A stretch of 14,717 nt of DNA from JAPUDQ01 sp039916485. GTDB taxonomy: Bacteria; Patescibacteriota; Saccharimonadia; Saccharimonadales; Saccharimonadaceae. The translations under genes and the position numbers were made by a program. The DNA is taken from contig JBDSLH010000020.1 in NCBI GenBank assembly GCA_039916485.1, forward strand, positions 1-14,717, written 5' to 3'. Position 1 is the first letter of the stretch; each line of letters begins with the position of its first letter. This document shows positions 6,903 through 14,171 of this stretch, one piece after another. The notes under the pieces are model-generated. The model ran no database searches. It was not told the origin of the DNA and saw only the letters and a program-made list of their open reading frames with translations.

Positions 6903-8333
6903 ATGACGAACATTCGCACTCGATTTGCACCAAGCCCTACAGGATTTCTTCATGTTGGGGGGATCCGGACTGCATTATTTGCACACCTCGTCGCACGGCA
7001 AGCGGGTGGAACATTTGTCCTGCGTTTTGAAGACACCGATAAAAAACGAGAAGTTGAGGGGAGCGCTGAGCATCTAATCGCTAGTTTGGCAGCTACGGGT
7101 ATTTCCTATGATGAAGGTCCGGACAAAGGTGGCGACTATGGTCCGTATATCCAAAGCCAGCGACTTGAGATATATCAGAAGTGGGCGCACAAGCTGATCA
7201 GTGCAGGTCGAGCGTATGCTGACCCATATTCATCCGCCGAAGTGCAGGCATTTCGCGAGCAAGCCCAGGCCAACAAAAAAGCCTTTTTGTACCGAGATCA
7301 TCGACCAGAGAATCCACCCGTGTGGGATGGTACGCAGCCGCTACGATTTAAATCAGATCCCAAAGCCTACACATGGCACGACGAAGTGATGGGTGATATT
7401 ACCACTGGCCCAGAAGTGATCGATGATTTAATTTTGATAAAAAGTGATGGCTATCCGACGTACAACTTCGCTCATATAGTAGATGATAGTGAGATGAAGA
7501 TCACTCACGTCATCCGTGGTCAGGAGTTTATATCATCGATGCCTAACTTTTTAAATCTCTACGATGCCCTCGGCGTATCATGGCCACTATTTGCGCACAT
7601 GCCCCACATTATGAACGAGCAGGGTAATAAAAAACTAGGCAAACGCGACGGCGCAAAAGACGTGCTCGATTACATTCGTGATGGGTATCTGCCAGAAGCA
7701 CTGATAAGCTTTATCGCTACACTTGGATGGAACGATGGCACAACCAAAGAAGTATTTACACATGACGATCTCGTCACAGGCTTTAGCCTGGCACGCGTCC
7801 AACGCTCTGGAGCGAGATTTGATGAAAAACGTCTGTTGTGGGTGAATGGTCATTTTATTCGAGAGCTGTCGCTCGATGATTTATATGACAAGGCGCACGA
7901 TTTTTGGCCAGAACAAGCATCTAAAGCAGATGACGCTTTCAAAAAACGCGTATTACAACTCGTCCAAGACAGGCTCAAGACACTCGCAGATCTACCAATG
8001 ATGACAACGTATTTTTTTGAAGAGCCTAGTATCGATATGTCGTTAATTACTAATAACAAACAGCTCAAAAAATTAGACGTGCAGGCGCGGAATGAGTATT
8101 TGCAGGCAACATATGATTGTCTCGCGGCATTACCTGAATGGACAGCCGAATCCATCCAGGCTGCGCTTAACGAACTACTTGAAACAACAGGCCAAAAACC
8201 GGGAGTCCTCTTTAGCCTAATTCGTATTGCGACAACATGGGCTCAGTTTAGTCCACAGCTCAACGATACGCTCGAATTATTGGGTAAAGATATTACCCTG
8301 CAGCGCATCAAAACCGCTATCGACGCTCGCTAG
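6903..8333 (+). CDS. gltX: Glutamyl-tRNA synthetase
   Basis: A 476-residue class I aminoacyl-tRNA synthetase that charges tRNA with glutamate in the cytoplasm. The N-terminus has the catalytic signature RFAPSPTGFLHVGG, where HVGG (17-20) is the HIGH motif. FEDTDKKRE, YGPYIQSQR and a DDSEMKITHVIRGQE core follow. The second catalytic motif is KLGKR at 244-248, where most enzymes have KLSKR. The alpha-helical anticodon-binding part occupies the C-terminal third. The length is normal for bacterial GltX. CPR bacteria commonly lack GlnRS and use a non-discriminating GluRS with GatCAB; that would apply here but cannot be shown from this window. The ATG at 6903 is preferred over GTG at 6897 because it sits seven bases after a -10 box. 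A tRNA-Glu gene lies about 3 kb downstream. Confidence 0.97.
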   Translation: MTNIRTRFAPSPTGFLHVGGIRTALFAHLVARQAGGTFVLRFEDTDKKREVEGSAEHLIASLAATGISYDEGPDKGGDYGPYIQSQRLEIYQKWAHKLISAGRAYADPYSSAEVQAFREQAQANKKAFLYRDHRPENPPVWDGTQPLRFKSDPKAYTWHDEVMGDITTGPEVIDDLILIKSDGYPTYNFAHIVDDSEMKITHVIRGQEFISSMPNFLNLYDALGVSWPLFAHMPHIMNEQGNKKLGKRDGAKDVLDYIRDGYLPEALISFIATLGWNDGTTKEVFTHDDLVTGFSLARVQRSGARFDEKRLLWVNGHFIRELSLDDLYDKAHDFWPEQASKADDAFKKRVLQLVQDRLKTLADLPMMTTYFFEEPSIDMSLITNNKQLKKLDVQARNEYLQATYDCLAALPEWTAESIQAALNELLETTGQKPGVLFSLIRIATTWAQFSPQLNDTLELLGKDITLQRIKTAIDAR

Positions 8334-8350
8334 TAACCTCTTATGGTTTT

Positions 8351-8359
8351 TGCTATACT
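8351..8359 (+). promoter_or_regulatory. Extended -10 promoter for leaderless DUF3048-kinase-regulator operon
   Basis: TGCTATACT lies six bases before the ATG at 8366, within the 32-base gap after gltX. There is no Shine-Dalgarno and no clear -35. The layout matches the boxes before 659 and 6903. Confidence 0.65.
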
Positions 8360-8365
8360 ACCCCT

Positions 8366-9478
8366 ATGCAGGGTGAGCAAACAAACACAGAACAAGACGA
8401 GCATTTATCACAACATGACGACTATCCGTCAAAGATCCATCGTTTTCTCCGTACCAAGTCAGGTGTTAGGTACTTTTTTGCTGCCGTAGGTCTGATTCTA
8501 GTTACAGGCATAGGCCTTATTCTATTACTTTTATCGCAGCCAGAACCGACTCCATCTGCTACTAGTACTGTCCCTAAACCGAAACAGAAGTTCTATTCTC
8601 CATTAACAGGACTACCAGTGGCAGACGAAGCAGCTACGAAAAAGGCCGTGACTGCAGTCATGATCGAGAATAGCCCCGATGCCCGACCACAGTCTGGGCT
8701 CAAAGATGCTGGTGTCGTGTATGAAGCCATCGCAGAAGGCGGCATCACACGATTTGTCGCCCTCTACCAAGAATCCCGGCCCAATCTTGTAGGGCCTGTC
8801 CGCAGTGTACGGCCTTATTACGTTGAGTGGGCTAGTGCCTATGACCCGGCCGTCGCACACATCGGTGGAAGCAAACGTGCTCTCGATCTTATACGATCAG
8901 GTGAATATGGCGTCGACATGGACCAGTTTTTTAACGCTGGTACATTTTGGCGGGCGAATGATCGCGAAGCACCACATAATGTATACACTGATTTTAATAA
9001 GCTCGATGCACTCCGCGAATCGAAGGGTAAAACATCAAGTACATTCACTGCTTTTGCACGCGGTGATAGCAAGACCCCTCCGCCACGCAATGCCAGCACC
9101 ATCACTATTGGCGTCTCTAGTGGCAGCTTCCTAGTCGAGTACTCCTATGATGAAGCAAGTGAAACATACCTCAGATCACATAATGGCGTGGCCCATGATG
9201 ACCGTGAAAAGGGACGAATCGCTCCGTCAGTGGTTGTAGCCTTAAAAGTCGTCATGTCACTCGGGTTCGAGGACGGTAACCGAGAACAGATAACAACAAC
9301 GGGTGAAGGCCAGGCATATATCTTCCAAAATGGTAGCGTCACCGAAGCAACCTGGCAAAGAAGTGACGTAAAGTCACCGCTAAAACTCGTCGGGTCTGAC
9401 GGTAAAGATATCATACTCTCACGAGGTCAAACCTGGATCACCGCACTTGCACAAAACAAGGCTGTGACGTGGCAGTGA
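8366..9478 (+). CDS. DUF3048 (YerB-like) membrane-anchored surface protein
   Basis: A 370-residue protein with an acidic cytoplasmic start, one transmembrane segment at 36-57 (FFAAVGLILVTGIGLILLLL) and a Pro/Thr-rich linker. The DUF3048 domain follows, marked by SPLTGLP, MIENSPDARPQSGL, VYEAIAEGGITRF, GPVRSVRPYYVEWA and PHNVYTD. A C-terminal DUF3048_C-like region contains VVALKVVMSLGFEDG and a closing TWITAL. B. subtilis YerB is a lipoprotein of this family; the biochemical role is unknown. There is no lipobox here, so the anchor is the helix. The start is the ATG placed six bases after a -10 box. The stop (TGA) overlaps the histidine kinase start in a GTGA arrangement, so the two are translationally coupled and the protein may take part in the same signalling pathway. 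Confidence 0.9.
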   Translation: MQGEQTNTEQDEHLSQHDDYPSKIHRFLRTKSGVRYFFAAVGLILVTGIGLILLLLSQPEPTPSATSTVPKPKQKFYSPLTGLPVADEAATKKAVTAVMIENSPDARPQSGLKDAGVVYEAIAEGGITRFVALYQESRPNLVGPVRSVRPYYVEWASAYDPAVAHIGGSKRALDLIRSGEYGVDMDQFFNAGTFWRANDREAPHNVYTDFNKLDALRESKGKTSSTFTAFARGDSKTPPPRNASTITIGVSSGSFLVEYSYDEASETYLRSHNGVAHDDREKGRIAPSVVVALKVVMSLGFEDGNREQITTTGEGQAYIFQNGSVTEATWQRSDVKSPLKLVGSDGKDIILSRGQTWITALAQNKAVTWQ

Positions 9479-10968
9479 GACTCGCTGACTATTACCATGA
9501 ACATGTCCGCAGGGTTTCATTAGTCGCTGGAGCTATGCTATTTGCAGTTAATCTTTCGCTCACAATACTGCTGTTACAGTTTGGCTATCCGCTCCTAGTT
9601 GTGAGTGTCTTTGTGCTACTACCTGTTGTACTACTACAGGTTTTTTCTATTATCATTATTATCCGATATGCAATGGAACCTCTCGAGATACTGTCAAAAG
9701 CGATTACCCATGTCTCACCACAGGAAAACGATGTAACACCGCCACAGATCAACCAGCCACGTCATGAAAAAACCGGTCTCAAAATGATGGTCCAAACAGT
9801 CTATGATCTTGGTACAGTACTGCCAGCAAGTGGGGGAGTCCAAACGACGCATGACATTGCAGATAGCCTACCCTGTGGCATCATCGCCATGAACTCTTCT
9901 GGAGAAGTCATTTACGTTAATAAAAATGCTCCTATCATTAAGGACGCCCAAGGTAAGGTCAACCTCAAGCTGCAGTTTACCGACAAAGACAACCTCAACG
10001 AGTGGCTCAAAAACGCCACCGTTCAAAAGATGCAAGACGAAAAGCTCTGGCAGGGTGTCGAAGATGCAGCTCCTGACAATCCTGACCGCAAGCTCTATGA
10101 TGTCCTCGGATTTTATCAAAAAAACGCACCCACGGGGTTTGAAACGGTATTAGTTACCATAGATCGAACAGCAAATTACGTCGAAGATGAGGAAGCAATT
10201 GACTTTATCTCCCTTGCGGCCCATGAGCTCCGAGGCCCGATCACCATCATCCGTGGGTATCTAGATGTGTTGATCGATGAGCTCCAACCACACCTCCAAG
10301 GAGATCAAAAACAGCTCATTGATCGGCTCGATGTGTCGGCGTCTCGCCTCAGTGGCTACGTCAACAATATCCTCAACGTTGCCAAATTTGACCGACGCCA
10401 TCTGAAGCTCAATCTCGTCGAAGATCGCATGAGTGATATATATGCAGTGATAGCAGACGACTTGCAATTACGAGCCCGCACCCAAGGCCGGGTGCTCACT
10501 GTGTCGATACCACAAGACCTGCCGACAATTGCAGCAGACCGCAACAGTCTTAGTGAGGTAGTGGCAAATCTCGTCGACAACGCCATCAAATACAGCAACG
10601 AAGGCGGGCAGGTGACCATCCAAGCAGCAGTTGATGGCAACTACGTTAAATGTTCCGTCACCGACCAAGGCATCGGCATACCGGCCTCTGTCCTCGGAAA
10701 TCTATTTAGCAAATTTTACCGATCGCACCGATCGAGGACATCTGTATCAGGTACAGGGCTAGGGTTGTACATCAGCAAAGCCATTGTTGAGTCTCACGGT
10801 GGTCAAGTAAGTGTCAGCTCGCGAGAACAGCAAGGCTCTACCTTTGCATTTACCGTTCCTATATACGCAACAGTTGCCGAAAAGCTGGCAGCAGGTAATA
10901 ATGGCAACGAAGGAATCATCCAAACTTCTAGCGGCTGGATCAAAAACCACAACAAACTTGGAGGCTAA
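9475..10968 (+). CDS. Sensor histidine kinase, two transmembrane helices, no extracellular loop
   Basis: A 497-residue kinase. Two transmembrane helices (about residues 13-60) are joined only by a short FGYP turn, so there is no extracellular sensor domain. A PAS-like segment lies at about 125-220 (PCGIIAMNSSGEVIYVNKNA). HisKA follows with the phosphorylated His250 in AAHELRGPITII. The ATPase domain has the N box NLVDNAIKYSNEGG (Asn369), the G1 box VTDQGIGIP (Asp397), the F box LFSKFYRS and the G2 box GTGLGLYIS. All catalytic motifs are present. The start is GTG; 9475 gives a four-base GTGA overlap with the DUF3048 stop, while GTG at 9469 is equally in frame and would add two residues. A cytoplasmic or intramembrane signal, or a signal relayed by the coupled DUF3048 protein, is likely. 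It presumably phosphorylates the adjacent receiver. Confidence 0.94.
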   Translation: MRLADYYHEHVRRVSLVAGAMLFAVNLSLTILLLQFGYPLLVVSVFVLLPVVLLQVFSIIIIIRYAMEPLEILSKAITHVSPQENDVTPPQINQPRHEKTGLKMMVQTVYDLGTVLPASGGVQTTHDIADSLPCGIIAMNSSGEVIYVNKNAPIIKDAQGKVNLKLQFTDKDNLNEWLKNATVQKMQDEKLWQGVEDAAPDNPDRKLYDVLGFYQKNAPTGFETVLVTIDRTANYVEDEEAIDFISLAAHELRGPITIIRGYLDVLIDELQPHLQGDQKQLIDRLDVSASRLSGYVNNILNVAKFDRRHLKLNLVEDRMSDIYAVIADDLQLRARTQGRVLTVSIPQDLPTIAADRNSLSEVVANLVDNAIKYSNEGGQVTIQAAVDGNYVKCSVTDQGIGIPASVLGNLFSKFYRSHRSRTSVSGTGLGLYISKAIVESHGGQVSVSSREQQGSTFAFTVPIYATVAEKLAAGNNGNEGIIQTSSGWIKNHNKLGG

Positions 10969-10971
10969 CAA

Positions 10972-11355
10972 ATGCAATCACATCCCATCAAAACCATATT
11001 AGTAATCGAAGACGATCGTTTTATTGGCGAGATGTATGTCCGTAGCCTAATAAAAGAGGGTTACGAAGTCGATTGGGTAGTGACCGGCACAGAAGGCTAC
11101 TCATCGGCAACCAGCAAGACATATGACCTCATACTCCTTGATATTATGCTGCCTGAGGCCCAAGGCACAGATGTGCTATCAGAGCTTCGCAACGACATCG
11201 AGGACAAAATCCCTCAAAGTAAAGTCATTGTTCTCACAAATTTTGAGCAGGATGATCAGTCTCGAATGGCGATGCAGGCAAAAGCCGATGGGTATCTCAT
11301 CAAAGCTGAGATCACCCCACGTAAGCTCCTCGAAATCATCAAGCAACTCAATTAG
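10972..11355 (+). CDS. Receiver-only response regulator
   Basis: A 127-residue CheY-like single receiver domain. The acidic pair is Glu13-Asp14-Asp15 (VIEDDRF), the phospho-acceptor is Asp57 in LLDIMLPEAQG, the switch residue is Thr89 in VLTNF, and the conserved Lys111 sits in GYLIKAE. No DNA-binding or other output domain follows; the protein ends within the last receiver helix. It would therefore act by protein-protein contact or as a phosphate relay. The ATG is three bases after the kinase stop, and a strong Shine-Dalgarno (GGAGG at 10960-10964) lies within the last codons of the kinase, so the pair is co-expressed and the kinase is the expected partner. The target is not visible in the window. 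No terminator is seen before the tRNA-Glu promoter. Confidence 0.93.
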   Translation: MQSHPIKTILVIEDDRFIGEMYVRSLIKEGYEVDWVVTGTEGYSSATSKTYDLILLDIMLPEAQGTDVLSELRNDIEDKIPQSKVIVLTNFEQDDQSRMAMQAKADGYLIKAEITPRKLLEIIKQLN

Positions 11356-11359
11356 CTGG

Positions 11360-11388
11360 TAGACATCCCGCCTCTGTTTTGCTATAGT
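11360..11388 (+). promoter_or_regulatory. Strong promoter for the tRNA-Glu transcript
   Basis: TAGACA (-35, 11360-11365), a 17-base spacer and TATAGT (-10, 11383-11388) with TGC before it. It is the closest match to the sigma-70 consensus in the window. The expected start is near 11395, about 100 bases before the mature tRNA. Confidence 0.7.
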
Positions 11389-11394
11389 ATTTCG

Positions 11395-11497
11395 GTCGAT
11401 AGCGGCATATAGTCTCATACTAAGGTATGAAACCGTCGCTCTTCGGAAATGGTCGAAAATGAGCAAGCTAATTTTCGCCTCATTTCACTCATAGCTA
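11395..11497 (+). other. Structured leader upstream of tRNA-Glu
   Basis: About 100 nt lie between the predicted transcription start and the tRNA. Two hairpins can be drawn. The first (11401-11440) has AGCG/CGCT at its base and TCATAC/GTATGA around a TAAG loop. The second (11454-11477) has CGAAAATGAGC against GCTAATTTTCG with one mismatch. No open reading frame with a plausible start is evident. It may simply be a 5' leader removed by RNase P, or contain a small RNA. Confidence 0.4.
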
Positions 11498-11572
11498 GGT
11501 CTCATCGTCTAACGGTTAGGACGCCAGGTTCTCATCCTGGCAATCCGGGTTCGATTCCCGGTGAGATCACCA
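11498..11572 (+). tRNA. tRNA-Glu, anticodon CUC
   Basis: A 75-nt tRNA including an encoded CCA. The acceptor stem is GGTCTCA/TGAGATC with discriminator A. The D arm has TAACGGTTA, the anticodon arm is CCAGG-TTCTCAT-CCTGG (anticodon CTC at 11531-11533) and the T arm is CCGGG-TTCGATT-CCCGG. All stems are complete. An intrinsic terminator follows eight bases later. Confidence 0.97.
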
Positions 11573-11579
11573 GGTTAAT

Positions 11580-11603
11580 ACCTCAGCATTTCGCTGGGGT
11601 TTT
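11580..11603 (+). terminator. Intrinsic terminator after tRNA-Glu
   Basis: An 8-bp stem (ACCTCAGC/GCTGGGGT, one G-U pair), a 5-base loop and a TTTT run. It separates the tRNA from the tail-like genes. The following 110 bases (11604-11714) hold nothing recognisable. Confidence 0.8.
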
Positions 11604-11714
11604 AACGTTTCTATGTTTTGTCGATACACAAGCTCAAAAGAAAGTTCAAAATTTTCCAGCACTATCACGAAGTTGGTTTACTATGACAATTAGATGCTGC
11701 GGAAGACCCTAATC

Positions 11715-11743
11715 TTGCAATTGTGCTTTAAATACTATATGAT
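11715..11743 (+). promoter_or_regulatory. Promoter for the two tail-like genes
   Basis: TTGCAA (11715-11720), a 17-base spacer and TATGAT (11738-11743). The expected leader is about 48 nt and carries a strong Shine-Dalgarno, GAGGAGGT at 11780-11787, ten bases before the ATG. Confidence 0.65.
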
Positions 11744-11797
11744 TCTGCTAACCATAAACGCGTAGAATATTTGTTGATCGAGGAGGTAGTAGATTTT

Positions 11798-12307
11798 ATG
11801 CCATTCACAGGAACCGGAACTGGAATACAAAATGCTAATGACATATTTTTCTCTGCTTTAGCATCGAACAATGTCCTTCGCTACAATGGTGCGAGTTCTA
11901 AATGGAACAACGGTCCTCTTGTTGTCGCTAACTCGGAAATTGCAGATGGTACTATTACTGAAACTAAACTATCTGTTGCCAACACTCCGTCTCTCAACCA
12001 GCTCATGAGCTGGGACGGTAGTAGTCTCGCGTGGGTAACAGCAACAAAGTCTACCGTTGGTCTTGCAAACGTCGACAATACATCGGATGTTAACAAGCCT
12101 GTCTCTACGGCAACGCAGACGGCGCTAAGTGGGAAGGCAGCAACGACCCACAGCCACGCTATTGCTGATCTGCCTGCAGGTTCTGTAGTGTCTACAAGCA
12201 CTAATACTCGTCCTACCTCCCGTACAGATATTGTCGTAATGTGGACAGGAGCCACCGACCCAGGCGGAGCAGCGCTTAGTGGGGATGTCTGGCTTGGAGC
12301 GCCATGA
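11798..12307 (+). CDS. Phage tail-fibre-like protein
   Basis: A 169-residue protein built from motifs common in phage tail fibres. NDIFFSALASNNVLRYNGA followed by SKWNNGPL matches the 'VLRYNG..SKW.N' repeat. IADGTITETKLS and then VGLANVDNTSDVNKPVST, ATQTALSGKA and THSHAIADL form the classic fibre segment. The C-terminus, VVMWTGATDPGG followed by ALSGDVWLGAP, resembles the 'G..P..A..GD.W' tip seen on actinophage tail proteins. No signal peptide or membrane segment is present. Fibres of this sort bind receptors on a cell surface. The ATG at 11798 is chosen for the strong GAGGAGGT ribosome site; an earlier in-frame TTG at 11771 would lie upstream of that site. The stop overlaps the next ATG by four bases (ATGA), so the two are translationally coupled. 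The family resemblance is good; whether it belongs to a phage, a tail-like particle or a domesticated adhesin is unknown. Confidence 0.75.
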   Translation: MPFTGTGTGIQNANDIFFSALASNNVLRYNGASSKWNNGPLVVANSEIADGTITETKLSVANTPSLNQLMSWDGSSLAWVTATKSTVGLANVDNTSDVNKPVSTATQTALSGKAATTHSHAIADLPAGSVVSTSTNTRPTSRTDIVVMWTGATDPGGAALSGDVWLGAP

Positions 12308-14067
12308 CGCCTAAAGTGTGCGGTGGTCTCTCCACCGCGACCGGAGCTACTCAGCTCAACTACGATCAATTCGGACCTGACCTTATCTTTCACAAGGTCG
12401 CATGGAGTTCCGTTAGCCCCAACACCAACCCAGCCTCAGGTGGAACTTACAACTGGTCTGCAATTGATGGTAACATGTCAACCTATTCGGCTTCTCGATA
12501 TACGCTTCGAATTCAAGCAGGTGACGATGCACCTGGCTGGCTAAAGACTGCTGCTGGATCTATCAACCTCTATAACACGGCACGTGCCCAAACTGCCAAC
12601 TGTTGTATGTGGTGGAAGCAGGAAGCAAAGGACGCTTGGCTACACATGATCAATGCGGCGGGTGCGAGGTATGACAGTGACCCGCGCGTTGTGATCGTAT
12701 CTGCTGATCTACCAATGGTTGTATACTCCGAGCCATGGATTCTCGGAAACGATGACCCGTCTGCTATCGACGCCTTCAACAATGGACTTACTTTGAACGT
12801 TCAGCGAGATGTAATCAAGTGGTGTATAGACGTAACGGCTGCGGCATTTCCTAACACTCTTGTCGAAATAGCAATACATGAAGGTTTTCAATACCCGACA
12901 GCAGCTGGCTGTGTGACATCTATTCCTATAGGTAGAGATCTTGCTCATGAAATTGCACTCGCTCATGGCAAGCACGTTATCATGACAGATTATGGCCTCG
13001 GCGTACCAGATACAGCTGCAGCACACGTCACGGGTACGGGTGATTTGAGTACGAAGAATGATGTATATGACTGGATGAACTTTCGCTCAACCGCTGCGGC
13101 TGGGGCAGCTCAAGGGCCAATTGGATTCCAATTGACTCCAAATGGTCAGACCTCATCAGCTAACTACGTCCAAATGGCGCAGAACGCCGTCGACCTAGGT
13201 GGTTGGGAATGTGAAACATCCGGGTGGGGCAGTATGCCCTCGGCGGAAATCACTCGCCTTGATAATGCACTGAAGGCCAATGCAGCTGAAGGATGGCCTA
13301 TTGCAGGTGGCGGTCCTCCTCCTTCGAGTCTCGAACCTGTAGGTGTGTTCACGGGTGGAAACGACGGAGGTACATCAAACGTCACCACCCAAACACTGAC
13401 TCTTCCCGCAGCTGCTGCTGTCGGGGATGTAGCTATCGTTATGTCTACTGCTTTCTCCACCACTGCCACTGCTACCCTCGCATCGGGTAGCGCTGGAAGC
13501 TGGACACTACTATCTGGACCTGATGCCAGTTTTACAGGGTCAAACTACAGAGAATATCTATGGGCAAAGACTCTTGCAGCTGGTGATATTGGGAGTTCAG
13601 TCGTAATTACATGGTCAGCCCAATTAGCCGGTTTGGCAGTCGGAGTTGTATATCCAGCAGGTTGCACCATTGGACCAAATGGATTTGCTACGGTTACGGG
13701 TGGCTCTTCGGCTATAACGCCTACTGGAGTTGCAGCTACTGCAGGTGACGCTCTGCTCCTATTCGTTACAGCCAAAGCAAACTCAGGTGCAACGCCTGCT
13801 ACTGCCACATTACCTGGCACAGCTACCTCAGATAAAGTATCTGCTACCGCTTCTGTTGCAGGCACAAACTTCGGAACCGTTGCTGCACACCAGCCAGTTG
13901 ATACAACAGGTACAGTAGGCAATACTTCAATTACATTTAGCGTTGCAACCAATGGTGCATCCGCGTATACACTTGTACTATCACCACCAGCGTCCACTAC
14001 GGGGTTACCTGTCTTTTTGAGATCTGGCGGATCATGGGTTGCTAAGCGTCTCGTACGAGTTCCGTAA
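12304..14067 (+). CDS. Large tail-associated protein with glycoside-hydrolase-like barrel and beta-sandwich C-terminus
   Basis: A 587-residue protein. Residues 1-320 look like a TIM-barrel glycoside hydrolase: FHKVAWSSVSP, GTYNWSAIDGNM, YTLRIQAGDDAPGWL, DPRVVIVSADLP. Glu143 in VVYSEPW sits where clan-A enzymes carry their acid/base, and Glu302/Glu304 in WECETSGWG sit where the nucleophile is expected; Glu193 in IAIHEGF is another candidate. A Pro/Gly linker (about 328-342, GGGPPPSS) leads to a Thr/Ala/Ser-rich beta-sandwich region (about 345-565: VGDVAIVMS, WTLLSGPD, YLWAKTLAAGD, VVITWSAQLAGLAVGVVY). The last residues, LPVFLRSGGSWVAKRLVRV, are typical of actinophage minor-tail ends. There is no signal peptide. 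It is coupled to the fibre gene by an ATGA overlap. It probably cuts or binds a surface glycan. The enzyme family and substrate are inferred only; it could be a binding protein without activity. Confidence 0.6.
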   Translation: MTPKVCGGLSTATGATQLNYDQFGPDLIFHKVAWSSVSPNTNPASGGTYNWSAIDGNMSTYSASRYTLRIQAGDDAPGWLKTAAGSINLYNTARAQTANCCMWWKQEAKDAWLHMINAAGARYDSDPRVVIVSADLPMVVYSEPWILGNDDPSAIDAFNNGLTLNVQRDVIKWCIDVTAAAFPNTLVEIAIHEGFQYPTAAGCVTSIPIGRDLAHEIALAHGKHVIMTDYGLGVPDTAAAHVTGTGDLSTKNDVYDWMNFRSTAAAGAAQGPIGFQLTPNGQTSSANYVQMAQNAVDLGGWECETSGWGSMPSAEITRLDNALKANAAEGWPIAGGGPPPSSLEPVGVFTGGNDGGTSNVTTQTLTLPAAAAVGDVAIVMSTAFSTTATATLASGSAGSWTLLSGPDASFTGSNYREYLWAKTLAAGDIGSSVVITWSAQLAGLAVGVVYPAGCTIGPNGFATVTGGSSAITPTGVAATAGDALLLFVTAKANSGATPATATLPGTATSDKVSATASVAGTNFGTVAAHQPVDTTGTVGNTSITFSVATNGASAYTLVLSPPASTTGLPVFLRSGGSWVAKRLVRVP

Positions 14068-14126
14068 CTAAAACAGCGTCAATAAACAGCCACAAGCGCA
14101 ACACTTTCGTGGTACCATAGAGTTCT

Positions 14127-14150
14127 ATGTCACATACTAAATATCTGTGA
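14127..14150 (+). other. Seven-codon reading frame in the leader of the last gene
   Basis: ATG at 14127 opens a short frame (M-S-H-T-K-Y-L-stop). A weak extended -10-like sequence, TGGTACCAT (14110-14118), lies eight bases before it. If that promoter is real the mini-frame would be translated from a leaderless end, 22 bases before the next gene. This may be chance. Confidence 0.2.
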
Positions 14151-14171
14151 CAGTAACGGATATGGAGCACT

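Noticed and set aside
11449..11712. Plus-strand frame running through tRNA-Glu
   Set aside because: It crosses a complete tRNA gene and its terminator; the product has no recognisable features.
11881..12393. Long open frame on the minus strand (170 codons) opposite the fibre gene
   Set aside because: No ribosome site, low-complexity composition reflecting the Thr/Ala/Ser-rich codons of the plus-strand gene, and it would overlap two well-supported coupled genes completely.
13545..13997. Minus-strand open frame (150 codons) opposite the large tail-like gene
   Set aside because: A compositional shadow of the Ala/Thr/Val-rich beta-sandwich region; no start signals and no recognisable motif.
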